Positions 8,825-17,344 of a stretch of DNA of 64,000 nt are shown here, piece by piece. The stretch spans positions 1-64,000 of the forward strand of contig NZ_FOIP01000002.1 of NCBI RefSeq assembly GCF_900105215.1. Direction: 5' to 3'. Below the pieces are notes generated by a model. The model saw only the letters and a list, made by a program, of their open reading frames with translations. It did no database searches and was not told where the DNA came from. This stretch comes from Lacrimispora sphenoides (GTDB taxonomy: Bacteria; Bacillota; Clostridia; Lachnospirales; Lachnospiraceae). Both the position numbers and the translations under genes were made by a program. Within the stretch, counting starts at the first letter, position 1. Each line of letters starts with the position of its first letter.

Positions 8825-9706
8825 ATGGATTTTTTATTAAAGGCACTTGCTAAATTTATAGGGAATTTGACAACAGCATTACTTGAGGGGGTAGTGCTGA
8901 CGTTTAATTCAGTGTTTCAAACACTTGTTAAATCTTTTGTCGAGCAGTCAGCTGTTAAAAGCATACATAATGCATCTGTTGGATTATCAATATTTTTAAT
9001 CATGTTGTTTTGCATGCATAGCTATTTTAATACTTATATTTCTGAGACGGACGGCGATCCGGATGCAGACCCTTTGGATATTTTGGTAAGAGGAGCAAAA
9101 GCAGTAGCATATTCTTGTTGTTCTGGGTGGGTATTTGGGACTTTTATGAATTTTACTTCTGCCTTAGCAGAGATGGCAATTGCAGAGCTGGGGGAAAGTG
9201 CAGACTGGTCAATTTCATTAAGAACAGTGATACAAGAAATCAATGGAAATATAACAGGTTTCGGTTTTATTTGGTTAGTGATTATTCTGGTACTGGTTAT
9301 TGGAATCATTGCGTTTTATGTGATAGCGACGATTAGGGCAATAGAACTTATGCTGATGTACATTATTCTTCCGGGATTTTGTTCTGAACTGTGTTATACG
9401 GCTCACGAACGGTTTAATGGAATTACAACCAATATCTGTGTTACCGGTCTGTATTATATTTTGCAGTTGATATGTTTTTATATGCTTTGTCAGTCAATTA
9501 TATCTATGTTAACGGGTGTAAAACCTGACTCTGCTATTACATTTGAGGCATTCCGAAGTTTGGGGTGGTTAATTGCGACACTCAGGTCCCCAAAGTGGTT
9601 GGAGAAATTTGCGTATTCTACAGGAATTGGAGACAGCAGTAAACGTGCAGTTGGGACTGTTGGTACAAGTGCAATGCATGGGGTTTTCAATAAGTTGATT
9701 AAATAA
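8825..9706 (+). CDS. VirB6/TrbL-like polytopic membrane protein
   Basis: The 293-residue protein has about six hydrophobic segments (near residues 52-75, 93-118, 140-175, 176-195 and 200-225), with the longest apolar run in the middle (FIWLVIILVLVIGIIAFYVI). VirB6/TrbL proteins form the inner-membrane channel of type IV systems and normally lie close to VirB3/VirB4, as here. The C-terminal region is soluble and Ser/Gly-rich. The ribosome binding site is poor (AAGTAAAAGC), so it may be translated by coupling to the pilin-like gene 10 bp upstream. The assignment rests on topology, size and gene order rather than a diagnostic motif. Confidence 0.65.
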   Translation: MDFLLKALAKFIGNLTTALLEGVVLTFNSVFQTLVKSFVEQSAVKSIHNASVGLSIFLIMLFCMHSYFNTYISETDGDPDADPLDILVRGAKAVAYSCCSGWVFGTFMNFTSALAEMAIAELGESADWSISLRTVIQEINGNITGFGFIWLVIILVLVIGIIAFYVIATIRAIELMLMYIILPGFCSELCYTAHERFNGITTNICVTGLYYILQLICFYMLCQSIISMLTGVKPDSAITFEAFRSLGWLIATLRSPKWLEKFAYSTGIGDSSKRAVGTVGTSAMHGVFNKLIK

Positions 9707-9720
9707 TTTGAGGAGAATAT

Positions 9721-9975
9721 ATGGTTAATTTAGATATTGGAGCTTCCGCAGGTTCCTATATAGATTATATTAAGTTGTTTATGAATATTCTAACAGGTCT
9801 ATTCATTGCAGGGGCCATATTTCGCTCTGTGTTTGCGGGATTGAGCTGCCTATCAAACGATCAGCCATTAGGTGAATTTCTTAAGAAATTGAAGAAAATA
9901 ATTCTTGCAGCAATATTGAGCGGAAGTATTCCTCAAATTATTAGACTTATAGCGGAGGCATATGGAGGGGCTTGA
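9721..9975 (+). CDS. Small two-helix membrane protein (Maff2/VirB2-like)
   Basis: This 84-residue protein has two predicted membrane helices (about 18-42 and 58-78) joined by a short polar loop with KKLKK, and ends AYGGA. Tn1549-type elements carry a similar small two-helix protein (Maff2 family) near VirB6, and some small pilins look the same. It starts 8 nt after GAGGAG. There is no clear signal-peptide cleavage site, unlike the 148-aa candidate upstream. The 52-bp gap to the next gene holds nothing recognised. Confidence 0.55.
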   Translation: MVNLDIGASAGSYIDYIKLFMNILTGLFIAGAIFRSVFAGLSCLSNDQPLGEFLKKLKKIILAAILSGSIPQIIRLIAEAYGGA

Positions 9976-10027
9976 TATTGTTACTGTATATGATAATTGT
10001 AACGTGTAAATTTAGAAGGAGCCAGTA

Positions 10028-10369
10028 ATGGATAAAATTAAATCGAAAAAGCCTTTATATATACCTATTAAGACGCTGGATTCCGAAGATTATGTTACAG
10101 GGTTCGGAAAATTAGAACTTGCAATTCTTCTTTTTACGATAGTGGTAACCATTGTTATAGGTGTAATTATTGCATTTTTAATTAATTCGTTGACCGGTAT
10201 TGTAGCTGGAGTTTTCCTAGTCTCTACTGTATTTGTGATTATAAGAAGAGATAATAATAACGAAAACATGATCAGGAAAATTAAGATTGTTATTCAACAT
10301 AAGCGGAGTCAAAAAAAATATTTATATAGTTATGATTCTAACTTAGACAATATCTATGATGAGGTGTAA
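10028..10369 (+). CDS. PrgI/VirB3-like conjugation protein
   Basis: The 113-residue protein begins with a short basic, Pro-containing cytoplasmic segment (KSKKPLYIPIKT), followed by two adjacent membrane helices (about 30-52 and 54-70) and a basic C-terminal tail with Tyr residues. This is the arrangement of PrgI-family/VirB3 proteins, which anchor the VirB4 ATPase at the membrane. It sits immediately before the VirB4 genes, the position expected. AGAAGGAG precedes the ATG by 6 nt. The stop is 2 bp before the next ATG. Confidence 0.7.
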   Translation: MDKIKSKKPLYIPIKTLDSEDYVTGFGKLELAILLFTIVVTIVIGVIIAFLINSLTGIVAGVFLVSTVFVIIRRDNNNENMIRKIKIVIQHKRSQKKYLYSYDSNLDNIYDEV

Positions 10370-10371
10370 AG

Positions 10372-10998
10372 ATGGAAGCAGTTAAAAAAAATGATACTCA
10401 ATTGACTCCCTCTCAAAAAACAGCAAATGACATGGTAAATGTAAGAGACATTAAAGATATTTTTCTATATACGAAAAATGGGTATGCAATTTGTTATCTC
10501 AATATTGGTAATCTCAATATAGATCTTATGAGTGATGATGAACTGGAGAATGTTACCCAAAGACAAGCAATGTCTTTTGAAGGGGATAAAAATAATTTTG
10601 ATTATTTTACCTTACCCTCCCAGGTAAACCTTGATCCTACCAAAGAATATCTCAAATTTAAGCATCAGGAGACGGAGGACTTGGGAAAACGAAAAGGGTT
10701 AAACCTCATGCTCCGTGAGGTCGCATATTTGTCTACGAGTGGCGAAAATTTTGAGCATCAACATTATATTAAAATATGGAAAAAGATCGGTTCAAATTTA
10801 AAGGATACCCAGAAAGAGTTGACAATCAGAATAAATGAATTCCTGGATCGTTATATGGCGGCTGGGAATACCTGTGAAATATTGAAGGAAACCGAAATTA
10901 TTAAGATGTGTCAGCTTTTTGGAAATCCGCAGCAAGCTCCATATATGGGTATAGGATCAATCAACTTTTACGAAACATTTACGCAAATCAGAGGATAA
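10372..10998 (+). CDS. VirB4 N-terminal-domain protein (separate ORF)
   Basis: The 208-residue protein has no ATPase motifs. Its pattern resembles the N-terminal, membrane-proximal domain of VirB4/TraC: a D-I-K-D-I-F-L-Y-T-K-N-G-Y entry strand, a region of beta strands, and a helical end with 'EFLDRYMAAGNTCEIL', as seen where VirB4 contacts other channel parts. The next gene, starting 15 bp after this stop, holds the ATPase domain. Both have their own ribosome binding sites (GAGGTG here), so this looks like a stable split rather than a fresh frameshift. An alternative is an unrelated accessory protein; a profile search would decide. Confidence 0.5.
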   Translation: MEAVKKNDTQLTPSQKTANDMVNVRDIKDIFLYTKNGYAICYLNIGNLNIDLMSDDELENVTQRQAMSFEGDKNNFDYFTLPSQVNLDPTKEYLKFKHQETEDLGKRKGLNLMLREVAYLSTSGENFEHQHYIKIWKKIGSNLKDTQKELTIRINEFLDRYMAAGNTCEILKETEIIKMCQLFGNPQQAPYMGIGSINFYETFTQIRG

Positions 10999-11013
10999 AT
11001 GAGGGGAGAAAAT

Positions 11014-12900
11014 ATGGTAAAAAAAACAGAAAATCAAATCGTTAGTTATGATTTAGACATAAATACTACCCTGCTTAATATTATAACTCCTTCTGCGATT
11101 GATCATGACAGAAGCTTTCTGAATATTTCAGAAAGCGTAGGTCGGGTAATGTGTATATCAAAATTCCCCTCCTATACAAATTATGGTTGGTTGGCTCCAA
11201 TTGCCAAATTAGAAAGTACAATAACAAAAATCGAATACCGCCATACGTCACCAGAAAGAATAACAAAAGCTTTGAATAATAAAATCTCTGAATTGAGAGA
11301 AAATCTTGATGCTGCTAAAAAAGAGTCAGAACGGCAAAGTCTGGAGTATTCAATTGAAAACCTCATGAATTTAATTGATAGGATTACAGTTAAAGGTGAG
11401 CCGGTTGGATTTGTAAATATTATGCTATATATATCCGCAGAGAATACTGCTGAATTGGCAAGTAGAATAAGACGAATCCAGTCTATTATATCTATTCAGG
11501 AATGTGGAGTCCGTCCTCTGGTGCACAAACAACTATTAGCGTTTCAGGCGATGGCCCCTTATGGATTACCAAATTATGAAATGGTAAGTAACATGGGGGA
11601 ACGTGCAATGCCTATTTCAACACTTTTGGGAGGGTTTCCAAATGCATCATCTGGCCTGTATGACGAAAAGGGTTACTTTTTAGGTAAAACAAAAGATTTG
11701 TTATTGGTGATTCTTAACCAATGGATACGTAATAAAGACCGAACTAATTCAAACTGGGTAGTTACAGGTGTCCCCGGCGTCGGAAAATCAACTGTACTAA
11801 AAGTTATATTTGCGAAAGAGAACTGGACTGGAACAAAAATTATTATTTTTGATCCGGAAAGAGAATATGTCGATTTGGCAAATAGTGATTATATCAATGG
11901 CGATGTGATTGATTGTGCTACTGGTATTAATGGGCGAATCAATCCATTACAAGTCAGAGCTGTCTGCCAGGTTAAAGCGGAAGATCTGGATGAAGGGGAA
12001 TCATTAGGAGATTATTTTACATTTGACATAGAGGATGAGCTGCTAGAATCACAGTTAGCTTTATATATTCAGCAGCTACGATTGTTTTTTTCATTATATT
12101 TTGGAAAAGAAGATTATAATGCAGAGCTGAAGACAATTTTAGAGCAAACATTGATTGATTTGTATGAACGCTTTGATATTACGTGGGATACAGATGTGAC
12201 AAATATCCCCAATGATAAGTTTCCTACAATGAGAGAGTTATATGATTATGCGAAAGAAAGAGCGGAGAAAGAAGACAATTTGTACATAAAAGCGATCAGA
12301 GATAAGTTGGTTTTAAAACTATACAGCTCTGCGTATGGTGCGGATCAGTTTATTTGGAATGGTTACACAACGTTAGATACTAAAAGTGATTTCATTGATT
12401 TGGATGTTTCTAAATTGCTTGATTTGGATGACAATGTCAAACGAGCGCAGTTTTGTAATTTGACTTCTTGGAGTTGGCAGCAAATGTCTGCTGACAGGAC
12501 AGAACGGGTATTGTTTGGAGTCGATGAAGGGTATTTGTTCGTAGACCCAGATTATCCAGATATGATGAAATATCTTCGAAACATCTCAAAGAGAGCACGA
12601 AAGTATGAAGGCGGTCTTATGTTTATTACCCATTCAATTGTGGATATATTAGATCCTGCAGTTAAACGATATGGACAGGCTATCATAGATAGTGCATGTT
12701 ATAAATTCATAATGGGAACCGACGGAAAAAATCTAAAAGAGACACAAGAGTTATTTAATTTATCGGATAAAGAGGTAAATATACTATCCGCAAAGTCCAG
12801 AGGTCAAGGTGTATTTATGTGCGGAAACATGAGAATTAACATGACTGTAGATGTTTCTGACGAGATGCTTGCTATTTTCGGTTCCGCCGGAGGACGATAA
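11014..12900 (+). CDS. VirB4-family conjugation ATPase
   Basis: The protein (628 residues from this start) powers pilus assembly and DNA or protein transfer. Walker A is GVPGVGKST (about residues 253-261) and Walker B RVLFGVDEGYLF (about 498-509), followed by a helical segment with the RKYEGGLMFITHS motif typical of VirB4. An in-frame ATG lies at 10999, directly on the upstream stop, but AGGGGAG at 11002-11008 would fall inside the coding region there, so ATG 11014 is preferred. The N-terminal domain is encoded separately upstream. The stop overlaps the next ATG by one base (TAATG). A perfect 10-bp dyad at 11114-11136 lies inside the gene. Confidence 0.88.
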   Translation: MVKKTENQIVSYDLDINTTLLNIITPSAIDHDRSFLNISESVGRVMCISKFPSYTNYGWLAPIAKLESTITKIEYRHTSPERITKALNNKISELRENLDAAKKESERQSLEYSIENLMNLIDRITVKGEPVGFVNIMLYISAENTAELASRIRRIQSIISIQECGVRPLVHKQLLAFQAMAPYGLPNYEMVSNMGERAMPISTLLGGFPNASSGLYDEKGYFLGKTKDLLLVILNQWIRNKDRTNSNWVVTGVPGVGKSTVLKVIFAKENWTGTKIIIFDPEREYVDLANSDYINGDVIDCATGINGRINPLQVRAVCQVKAEDLDEGESLGDYFTFDIEDELLESQLALYIQQLRLFFSLYFGKEDYNAELKTILEQTLIDLYERFDITWDTDVTNIPNDKFPTMRELYDYAKERAEKEDNLYIKAIRDKLVLKLYSSAYGADQFIWNGYTTLDTKSDFIDLDVSKLLDLDDNVKRAQFCNLTSWSWQQMSADRTERVLFGVDEGYLFVDPDYPDMMKYLRNISKRARKYEGGLMFITHSIVDILDPAVKRYGQAIIDSACYKFIMGTDGKNLKETQELFNLSDKEVNILSAKSRGQGVFMCGNMRINMTVDVSDEMLAIFGSAGGR

Positions 12901-14609
12901 TGCATATAAAAATTGCACTGCAGATAGCAAAACAGTTATTAACTACGGAAGATGGCCGCAAGCTTTTGAAATGGATTGTTATAACTGTAATAGCGATTGT
13001 TTTATTGATAGGAGCAGCATTTTTACCGATTTCAGGTTTTGTCACCGGGGATGATAATGAGGATATAGATGCATTGCTTGATGATACCTTTGTGATTACG
13101 CAGACTAGATATTATAAGGCGATTGAACAGTCCAGAGAGGCATACATAGAGCAGACAGTCCAGACGATGTCTAAAATTGCTCAAGATGCCAGGGAAGAGT
13201 ACAAATATGAAATAGAGGTAGAAGAATATGATGCAAATACAGATTCATATTCAAGTTCAACAGAAACGGTATATCCAACTGTTGAGGTTATCACCCCATC
13301 CCCTCCGATAGTTACTGCAATTGCATATTTTTGTTTTACAGAAGAAGTACAGCTTTCTGATGTCAAGGATAAGGTATCTAAACAGTCGGTAATAGATTTC
13401 TATGAAAATAAAATTGCCAATCTTCCATATGTTGTGACCAGTCATAATCAAGATTATTATACTGTGTCTCTTACATATAAAACAGATGATGAGTTATCAG
13501 AAGCTTTGTTAACTGATGGCACATTTAAAGATGAAGGTGACGTTGATTTTTTTATAACATCTATTGAGCGTATTACAGAATTGATTCGTGAATCTGGTGG
13601 AATGGGGTATGATGGTACACCTTCTGGAAATATAAGCGATTCTTCTGTAGCAAAACAGATTTGGGATTATTTTAAAAGTAAAGGCTGGTCAGATTATGCC
13701 TGTGCCGCTCTGATCGGAAATATTGAAGCAGAATGCGGCATGAAAGTGGTTCAGCAAGAAGCTGGAGGAACTGGCATTGGAATGGCTCAATGGTCATATG
13801 GACGAAGAACAAAGTTCCTGAATTGGTTGGATGTAAAAGGCTATAATTTGTCAAATGTAGAAGCACAGTGCGAATACCTGATAATTGAGAATGTCTGGTA
13901 TAAAGGCAATGTGACATTGTATAACAGCGGAGGATTGAAACATCAATCAAAAGCAAGTTCTCTCAGTGAATTTGGAACTTACTCATATTCTCAATTATCA
14001 GATGCAGTTGATGATTTTTTATGGCATTGGGAATCGCCTAACTATAAGTATGCACAGTGGGATCGGAGACAGGGAGCTGCACAGGACGCTTATAATCTAT
14101 TTGCAACCGGTGGAAGTAGTCCTGTATATAACGGAACTTATGCACAAATTAAGGCTTCTTTTTTCCCAAACGGAAAATTACCAACATCAGAATCTCAAAT
14201 GGGATCATATTTAACAACAATTTCATTTGTAAATAGTGCTGGAAATACTAAAAAGGTAAGAGTACATAAGGCGGTGTCAGCTGATTTATTAGGTGCATTG
14301 ACCACTATATCAGCTGGTGGTTATGAGATAAAGCAAATAGATGGTTATGTCTGGAAAAATAAAACAAATTCTTCATCAGGCAGCCGATCTTCTCATTCGT
14401 ACGGTCTGGCGATTGATAAAAATTATAGCTATGGAAATCCTCAGGTTATTGGTGGGGTGGTCAAAGTAGGAACGCCGTATGGCTCGCACGAATTGAGTAT
14501 GTATGAGGGTGGAATTGCAGTAACAACGATGAAGAGTAGCGGATGGAAGTGGGGAGGAAATTGGACCAGCTCTAAAGATTATATGCATTTTTCAGTATCG
14601 GGAGATTAA
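12900..14609 (+). CDS. VirB1-like wall hydrolase: phage-type lysozyme plus M15 peptidase
   Basis: The 569-residue protein has one N-terminal membrane helix (about 23-45), then an extracellular stalk, a lysozyme domain (about 250-403; IWDYFKSKGWS, LIGNIEAECGM, GTGIGMAQWS) resembling the phage-tail lysozyme family, and a C-terminal D,D-carboxypeptidase-like M15 domain (about 453-567). The M15 metal signature is visible as SSHSYGLAID and the final HF in DYMHF. It should cut glycan and peptide bonds so the transfer channel can cross the wall. It is translationally coupled to virB4 by a TAATG overlap. Two-enzyme hydrolases are common in Gram-positive conjugation; this pairing is less usual than lysozyme with NlpC/P60 or CHAP. 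Confidence 0.82.
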   Translation: MHIKIALQIAKQLLTTEDGRKLLKWIVITVIAIVLLIGAAFLPISGFVTGDDNEDIDALLDDTFVITQTRYYKAIEQSREAYIEQTVQTMSKIAQDAREEYKYEIEVEEYDANTDSYSSSTETVYPTVEVITPSPPIVTAIAYFCFTEEVQLSDVKDKVSKQSVIDFYENKIANLPYVVTSHNQDYYTVSLTYKTDDELSEALLTDGTFKDEGDVDFFITSIERITELIRESGGMGYDGTPSGNISDSSVAKQIWDYFKSKGWSDYACAALIGNIEAECGMKVVQQEAGGTGIGMAQWSYGRRTKFLNWLDVKGYNLSNVEAQCEYLIIENVWYKGNVTLYNSGGLKHQSKASSLSEFGTYSYSQLSDAVDDFLWHWESPNYKYAQWDRRQGAAQDAYNLFATGGSSPVYNGTYAQIKASFFPNGKLPTSESQMGSYLTTISFVNSAGNTKKVRVHKAVSADLLGALTTISAGGYEIKQIDGYVWKNKTNSSSGSRSSHSYGLAIDKNYSYGNPQVIGGVVKVGTPYGSHELSMYEGGIAVTTMKSSGWKWGGNWTSSKDYMHFSVSGD

Positions 14610-14613
14610 TTTT

Positions 14614-15474
14614 ATGAATGATTGCAGTAAAAAAGGAAAACATTTATTTGCTTTAGTTTTATGTTTGTTGGCCATTTTTCAATTAGCAATGGAAAGTAAG
14701 GCGGACATGGAACCAAGTTATAACATAGCAGTAAAGCTTGATCCGGCAGTTATTGCCTATCTCAATGAAAAAATTGAGGTCTATTGTGAAAAAGACGGCC
14801 AATTTTATATGAGCATTGATTTGAATAAAAGCAATCGCTATGAATATAAAAAGGTATTTGTAAATGGTGTATATACCTTCCGGGCAAGGGTTCGATATGA
14901 CATGAATGAGGAATATACCATTCTTCCAGATTCACAGAATATTGAACTTACATACAAAAATAATAATTTTTTGAATGAGATAGTCTTTACGATTGAAGGG
15001 GCAAGGGAGGAGCCAGAAGAACATTCGAATCTTACTGATAATGAGTCTGAACAGGGATCAGACTTGAGCCAGGAGGAGAAAATATATACCTTAGATGATA
15101 TTGATGAACTGTATGAAATACAGAAATCAATGCTTGTTGAGGCAGAGAGGGCATTTACTGAACAGGAAGTTTGGGAACAGAATCATAATTTCCTTTCAGA
15201 AAATGGAGGTTTTGGTCAAAAATTTCCAACCATTGAAAACGAAAATCTTCCTATGCATGTTTATCCGGAATCTGAGGAAAGCATAGATCAAATGGAGGAA
15301 AGTCAAGTACAGACTCCGTCAGCAACTGAGGAAAAAAACATGGAGGAGAGTCAAGTTCAACCTTCTACAAGTATAAAAACAAATGGATTGTGGGTGTTGG
15401 CTATTGTTGTACTTTTCCTGGCATTAGTGATAGTGATAATAATCAGTGAAAAGGGGAGGAACAAACATGAATAA
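14614..15474 (+). CDS. Single-pass surface protein of the transfer cluster (unknown)
   Basis: Function is not recognised. The 286-residue protein has a signal peptide (cleavage near residue 30), an extracellular beta-rich region (about 31-125), an acidic Glu/Gln/Ser-rich low-complexity stretch (about 130-245) containing a direct repeat MEESQVQ (two copies), and a C-terminal membrane helix (about 253-275) with a basic tail. It is therefore type I, facing outward. Start 4 bp after the hydrolase stop. It has the same architecture as the 369-aa protein at 43511, which also precedes a TadZ-like ATPase. No sortase motif is present. Confidence 0.6.
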   Translation: MNDCSKKGKHLFALVLCLLAIFQLAMESKADMEPSYNIAVKLDPAVIAYLNEKIEVYCEKDGQFYMSIDLNKSNRYEYKKVFVNGVYTFRARVRYDMNEEYTILPDSQNIELTYKNNNFLNEIVFTIEGAREEPEEHSNLTDNESEQGSDLSQEEKIYTLDDIDELYEIQKSMLVEAERAFTEQEVWEQNHNFLSENGGFGQKFPTIENENLPMHVYPESEESIDQMEESQVQTPSATEEKNMEESQVQPSTSIKTNGLWVLAIVVLFLALVIVIIISEKGRNKHE

Positions 15475-15556
15475 AAGAGAAATAAAAATATTAAAGATAG
15501 CAGTTTGCATGATTGTTTCAGTAATTACGCTTTTTGTAAGCTGTCACAGTGGTTGA
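15467..15556 (+). CDS. 29-residue lipoprotein-like peptide
   Basis: An ORF overlapping the previous gene by 8 bp starts at ATG 15467 after AAGGGGAGGA, a strong site. The product has a basic start (MNKREIKILKIAV), a hydrophobic stretch and ends TLFVSCHSG: a Cys preceded by F-V-S, close to a lipobox (-3 is Phe, not the usual Leu). If lipidated, only a CHSG tetrapeptide would remain. VirB7-like and entry-exclusion lipoproteins are short too, but similarity is only in form. Coupled start, strong ribosome binding site and order support a real gene; the extreme shortness argues for caution. Confidence 0.4.
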   Translation: MNKREIKILKIAVCMIVSVITLFVSCHSG

Positions 15557-15587
15557 AAATACATGCAATTTAGATAAGGGGTAATAT

Positions 15588-16010
15588 ATGGCGAGGAAAA
15601 AAACTGTCGTGGTTGATATTCCGATAGAGTTACTGAGTGGTGATAGAACCATTATGATTAACAGCGTAAGAACGGCTTTACAGAATGGGTTGCATCATTA
15701 TTTTGACTCAGATGGAAATTTTACTGGAATCTATATCAACTTTAATCGTTCAATGTTTTTGGCAGATGGAAAGAAACGCTTAAATGATTGCGAACGACTT
15801 ACTTTTGAGGTTGAAAATGTTATTTATGAGCTACTTTATAAAGCAAAACGTTATACGACCATGTCACTTAAAAACTTTGCAGAGGTGGTGATTTTAAAAG
15901 AACTACTAAATGACAAAGATGGAGGAGGTGATGGAAATGCAAAAGATGGTTCTGTACATATCCAGCAAGGCAATGAGACAAACGGTGGACCACTCCATAA
16001 AAGAAGCTGA
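15588..16010 (+). CDS. Hypothetical cytoplasmic protein in transfer operon
   Basis: I do not recognise this 140-residue protein. It has no signal peptide or membrane helix. Residues 1-115 look folded, with alternating beta and helix (VVVDIPIELLSG, a basic middle, LTFEVENVIYELLYKAKRY). From about 111 the tail becomes Gly/Asp/Asn-rich (GGGDGNAKDGS) and overlaps the next gene by 74 bp in another frame, so the tail may have been created by sequence chosen for the downstream gene or its ribosome binding site. AGGGG precedes the ATG. It could be a partner of the TadZ-like ATPase that follows. Confidence 0.55.
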   Translation: MARKKTVVVDIPIELLSGDRTIMINSVRTALQNGLHHYFDSDGNFTGIYINFNRSMFLADGKKRLNDCERLTFEVENVIYELLYKAKRYTTMSLKNFAEVVILKELLNDKDGGGDGNAKDGSVHIQQGNETNGGPLHKRS

Positions 16011-17055
16011 ATTACTAACGTTGGATTGTAATAATCAGATCGGAAACAATATTTCACTATTTGATTACATGAGAAATAAGGGTTTTTTATTAAGTAAAAA
16101 TGATGTTGACTATATGATTATTGACCTTTCGGCACTCGCTGACAGCGAGGAAACAATTGGAGAGTCAATACAGGGGTTTTTAATTACTCATGAACATGTG
16201 AGAATTATTATCATTTCTCCAATAAATCAAGCCGGTGATAAAATTCTGAGTGAATTATTTGCAGTAGGTGTTCGGGACTTTGCAGTATCAAGTGACTTCG
16301 TTGTTATCAAACAAAAGCTTGAAGAGTGCTTAACGGATCAGGGGATGAGCTACAAAGAAGCATCTGAGTATAAAGATGTAAAAAACCGAACTCTAGAAGA
16401 AAAAAGAGAAGTAAAAGAAGTCAATAAGGTAATGATTGGTGTGATTGGTTCACAGCCAAGAGTGGGGTGCACACATAATTCTATCGTAATTGCAAACCAG
16501 TTAAAACGGTGGGGATATAGTGTTGCTTATGTAGAAATGAATGAAAATGGTGCATTACAGCAGATACGCCAGGCAGAAAAGCTAAGTATGGTGGATTCAT
16601 ATTTTTCAAGTAGGAATATTGACTACTACCCAGATGCAGATAACTCCTTACTGAAAAAAATTTTGAAGGATCAAGTATACAATTTTATTATTCTGGATTT
16701 TGGAAGTTTTCAAGATTGTGATATTAATGCGTACAATCGTTGTCATGTAAAAATCGTTATTGGCAATACGCAGCCATGGGAAATCACTTTTTTGGCAGAT
16801 TTTTGGAATCGTTATGACGATGAAGCCAGAGAACATATTAATTTCTATCTTAATTTTGTTGAAAAAGAATCAGATAGAAAGGTGCTAAAAAAGTTGTTTC
16901 ATAAGGATTTGAAGTTTCTTAGTTATTCAGCGGATCCATTTAGCGAAAAAGATTTTCCTGGCATGTCAGAACTGCTCGAAGAATATTTACCAGATGCCCC
17001 CCCAAAAAAAGGATTTTTCAACTTTGGTAAAAGAAAGAGAGTAGCAAGCTTATGA
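15937..17055 (+). CDS. TadZ/MinD-like ATPase with receiver-like N-terminal domain
   Basis: ATG 15937 is chosen because GGAGGAGG (15921-15928) lies 8 nt upstream; ATGs at 15910 and 15919 are in frame but have poor sites. Residues 40-130 look like an atypical receiver fold (VDYMIIDLSAL, RIIIISPIN, FAVGVRDFAVSS, then a helix KQKLEECL). Residues about 160-330 are a ParA/MinD fold with IGVIGSQPRVGCTHNS in place of the KGGxGKT P-loop: both lysines are missing. A DFGSF segment follows. This two-part layout is that of TadZ/CpaE proteins, which place Tad pili at the cell pole. A basic C-terminus (KRKRVASL) ends the protein. A localisation role in conjugation is inference. A paralogue is at 44662. Confidence 0.65.
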   Translation: MQKMVLYISSKAMRQTVDHSIKEAELLTLDCNNQIGNNISLFDYMRNKGFLLSKNDVDYMIIDLSALADSEETIGESIQGFLITHEHVRIIIISPINQAGDKILSELFAVGVRDFAVSSDFVVIKQKLEECLTDQGMSYKEASEYKDVKNRTLEEKREVKEVNKVMIGVIGSQPRVGCTHNSIVIANQLKRWGYSVAYVEMNENGALQQIRQAEKLSMVDSYFSSRNIDYYPDADNSLLKKILKDQVYNFIILDFGSFQDCDINAYNRCHVKIVIGNTQPWEITFLADFWNRYDDEAREHINFYLNFVEKESDRKVLKKLFHKDLKFLSYSADPFSEKDFPGMSELLEEYLPDAPPKKGFFNFGKRKRVASL

Positions 17056-17231
17056 TAAAAAAACGAATGAAGCTGTTAAAAAACGAGTTTAGTCGGCTCA
17101 TCATTTATGAGGGATACAACGATTTTGAAGCCATGGTTATTATGTTAATTCGGTTCATGAGAGTGATAATACCTATTTTATTTCTTTTCATGATGTGGAC
17201 TAAAAAGGAGAGTAAGAATGAGCTGAAGTAA
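17052..17231 (+). CDS. Small single-pass membrane protein after the TadZ-like gene
   Basis: This 59-residue ORF overlaps the ATPase gene by 4 bp (ATGA), the usual sign of translational coupling. The first 15 residues are basic (MIKKRMKLLKNEFSR), a moderately hydrophobic region follows, and residues 29-49 (MVIMLIRFMRVIIPILFLF) form a membrane helix with an Arg inside, then a Lys/Glu tail. The other TadZ-like gene at 44662 is likewise followed by a small membrane protein, so the pairing is probably meaningful. No family recognised. Confidence 0.55.
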   Translation: MIKKRMKLLKNEFSRLIIYEGYNDFEAMVIMLIRFMRVIIPILFLFMMWTKKESKNELK

Positions 17232-17344
17232 ATATTTAAATTATAAAAAGGTCTTGTTGTACATTGAAAAATTCATATGCCATAGTTCAGAGAGGAGGAT
17301 TTGATAGGTAGTGATAGAAATTTGTTATTTAAATGAAGTATAGA

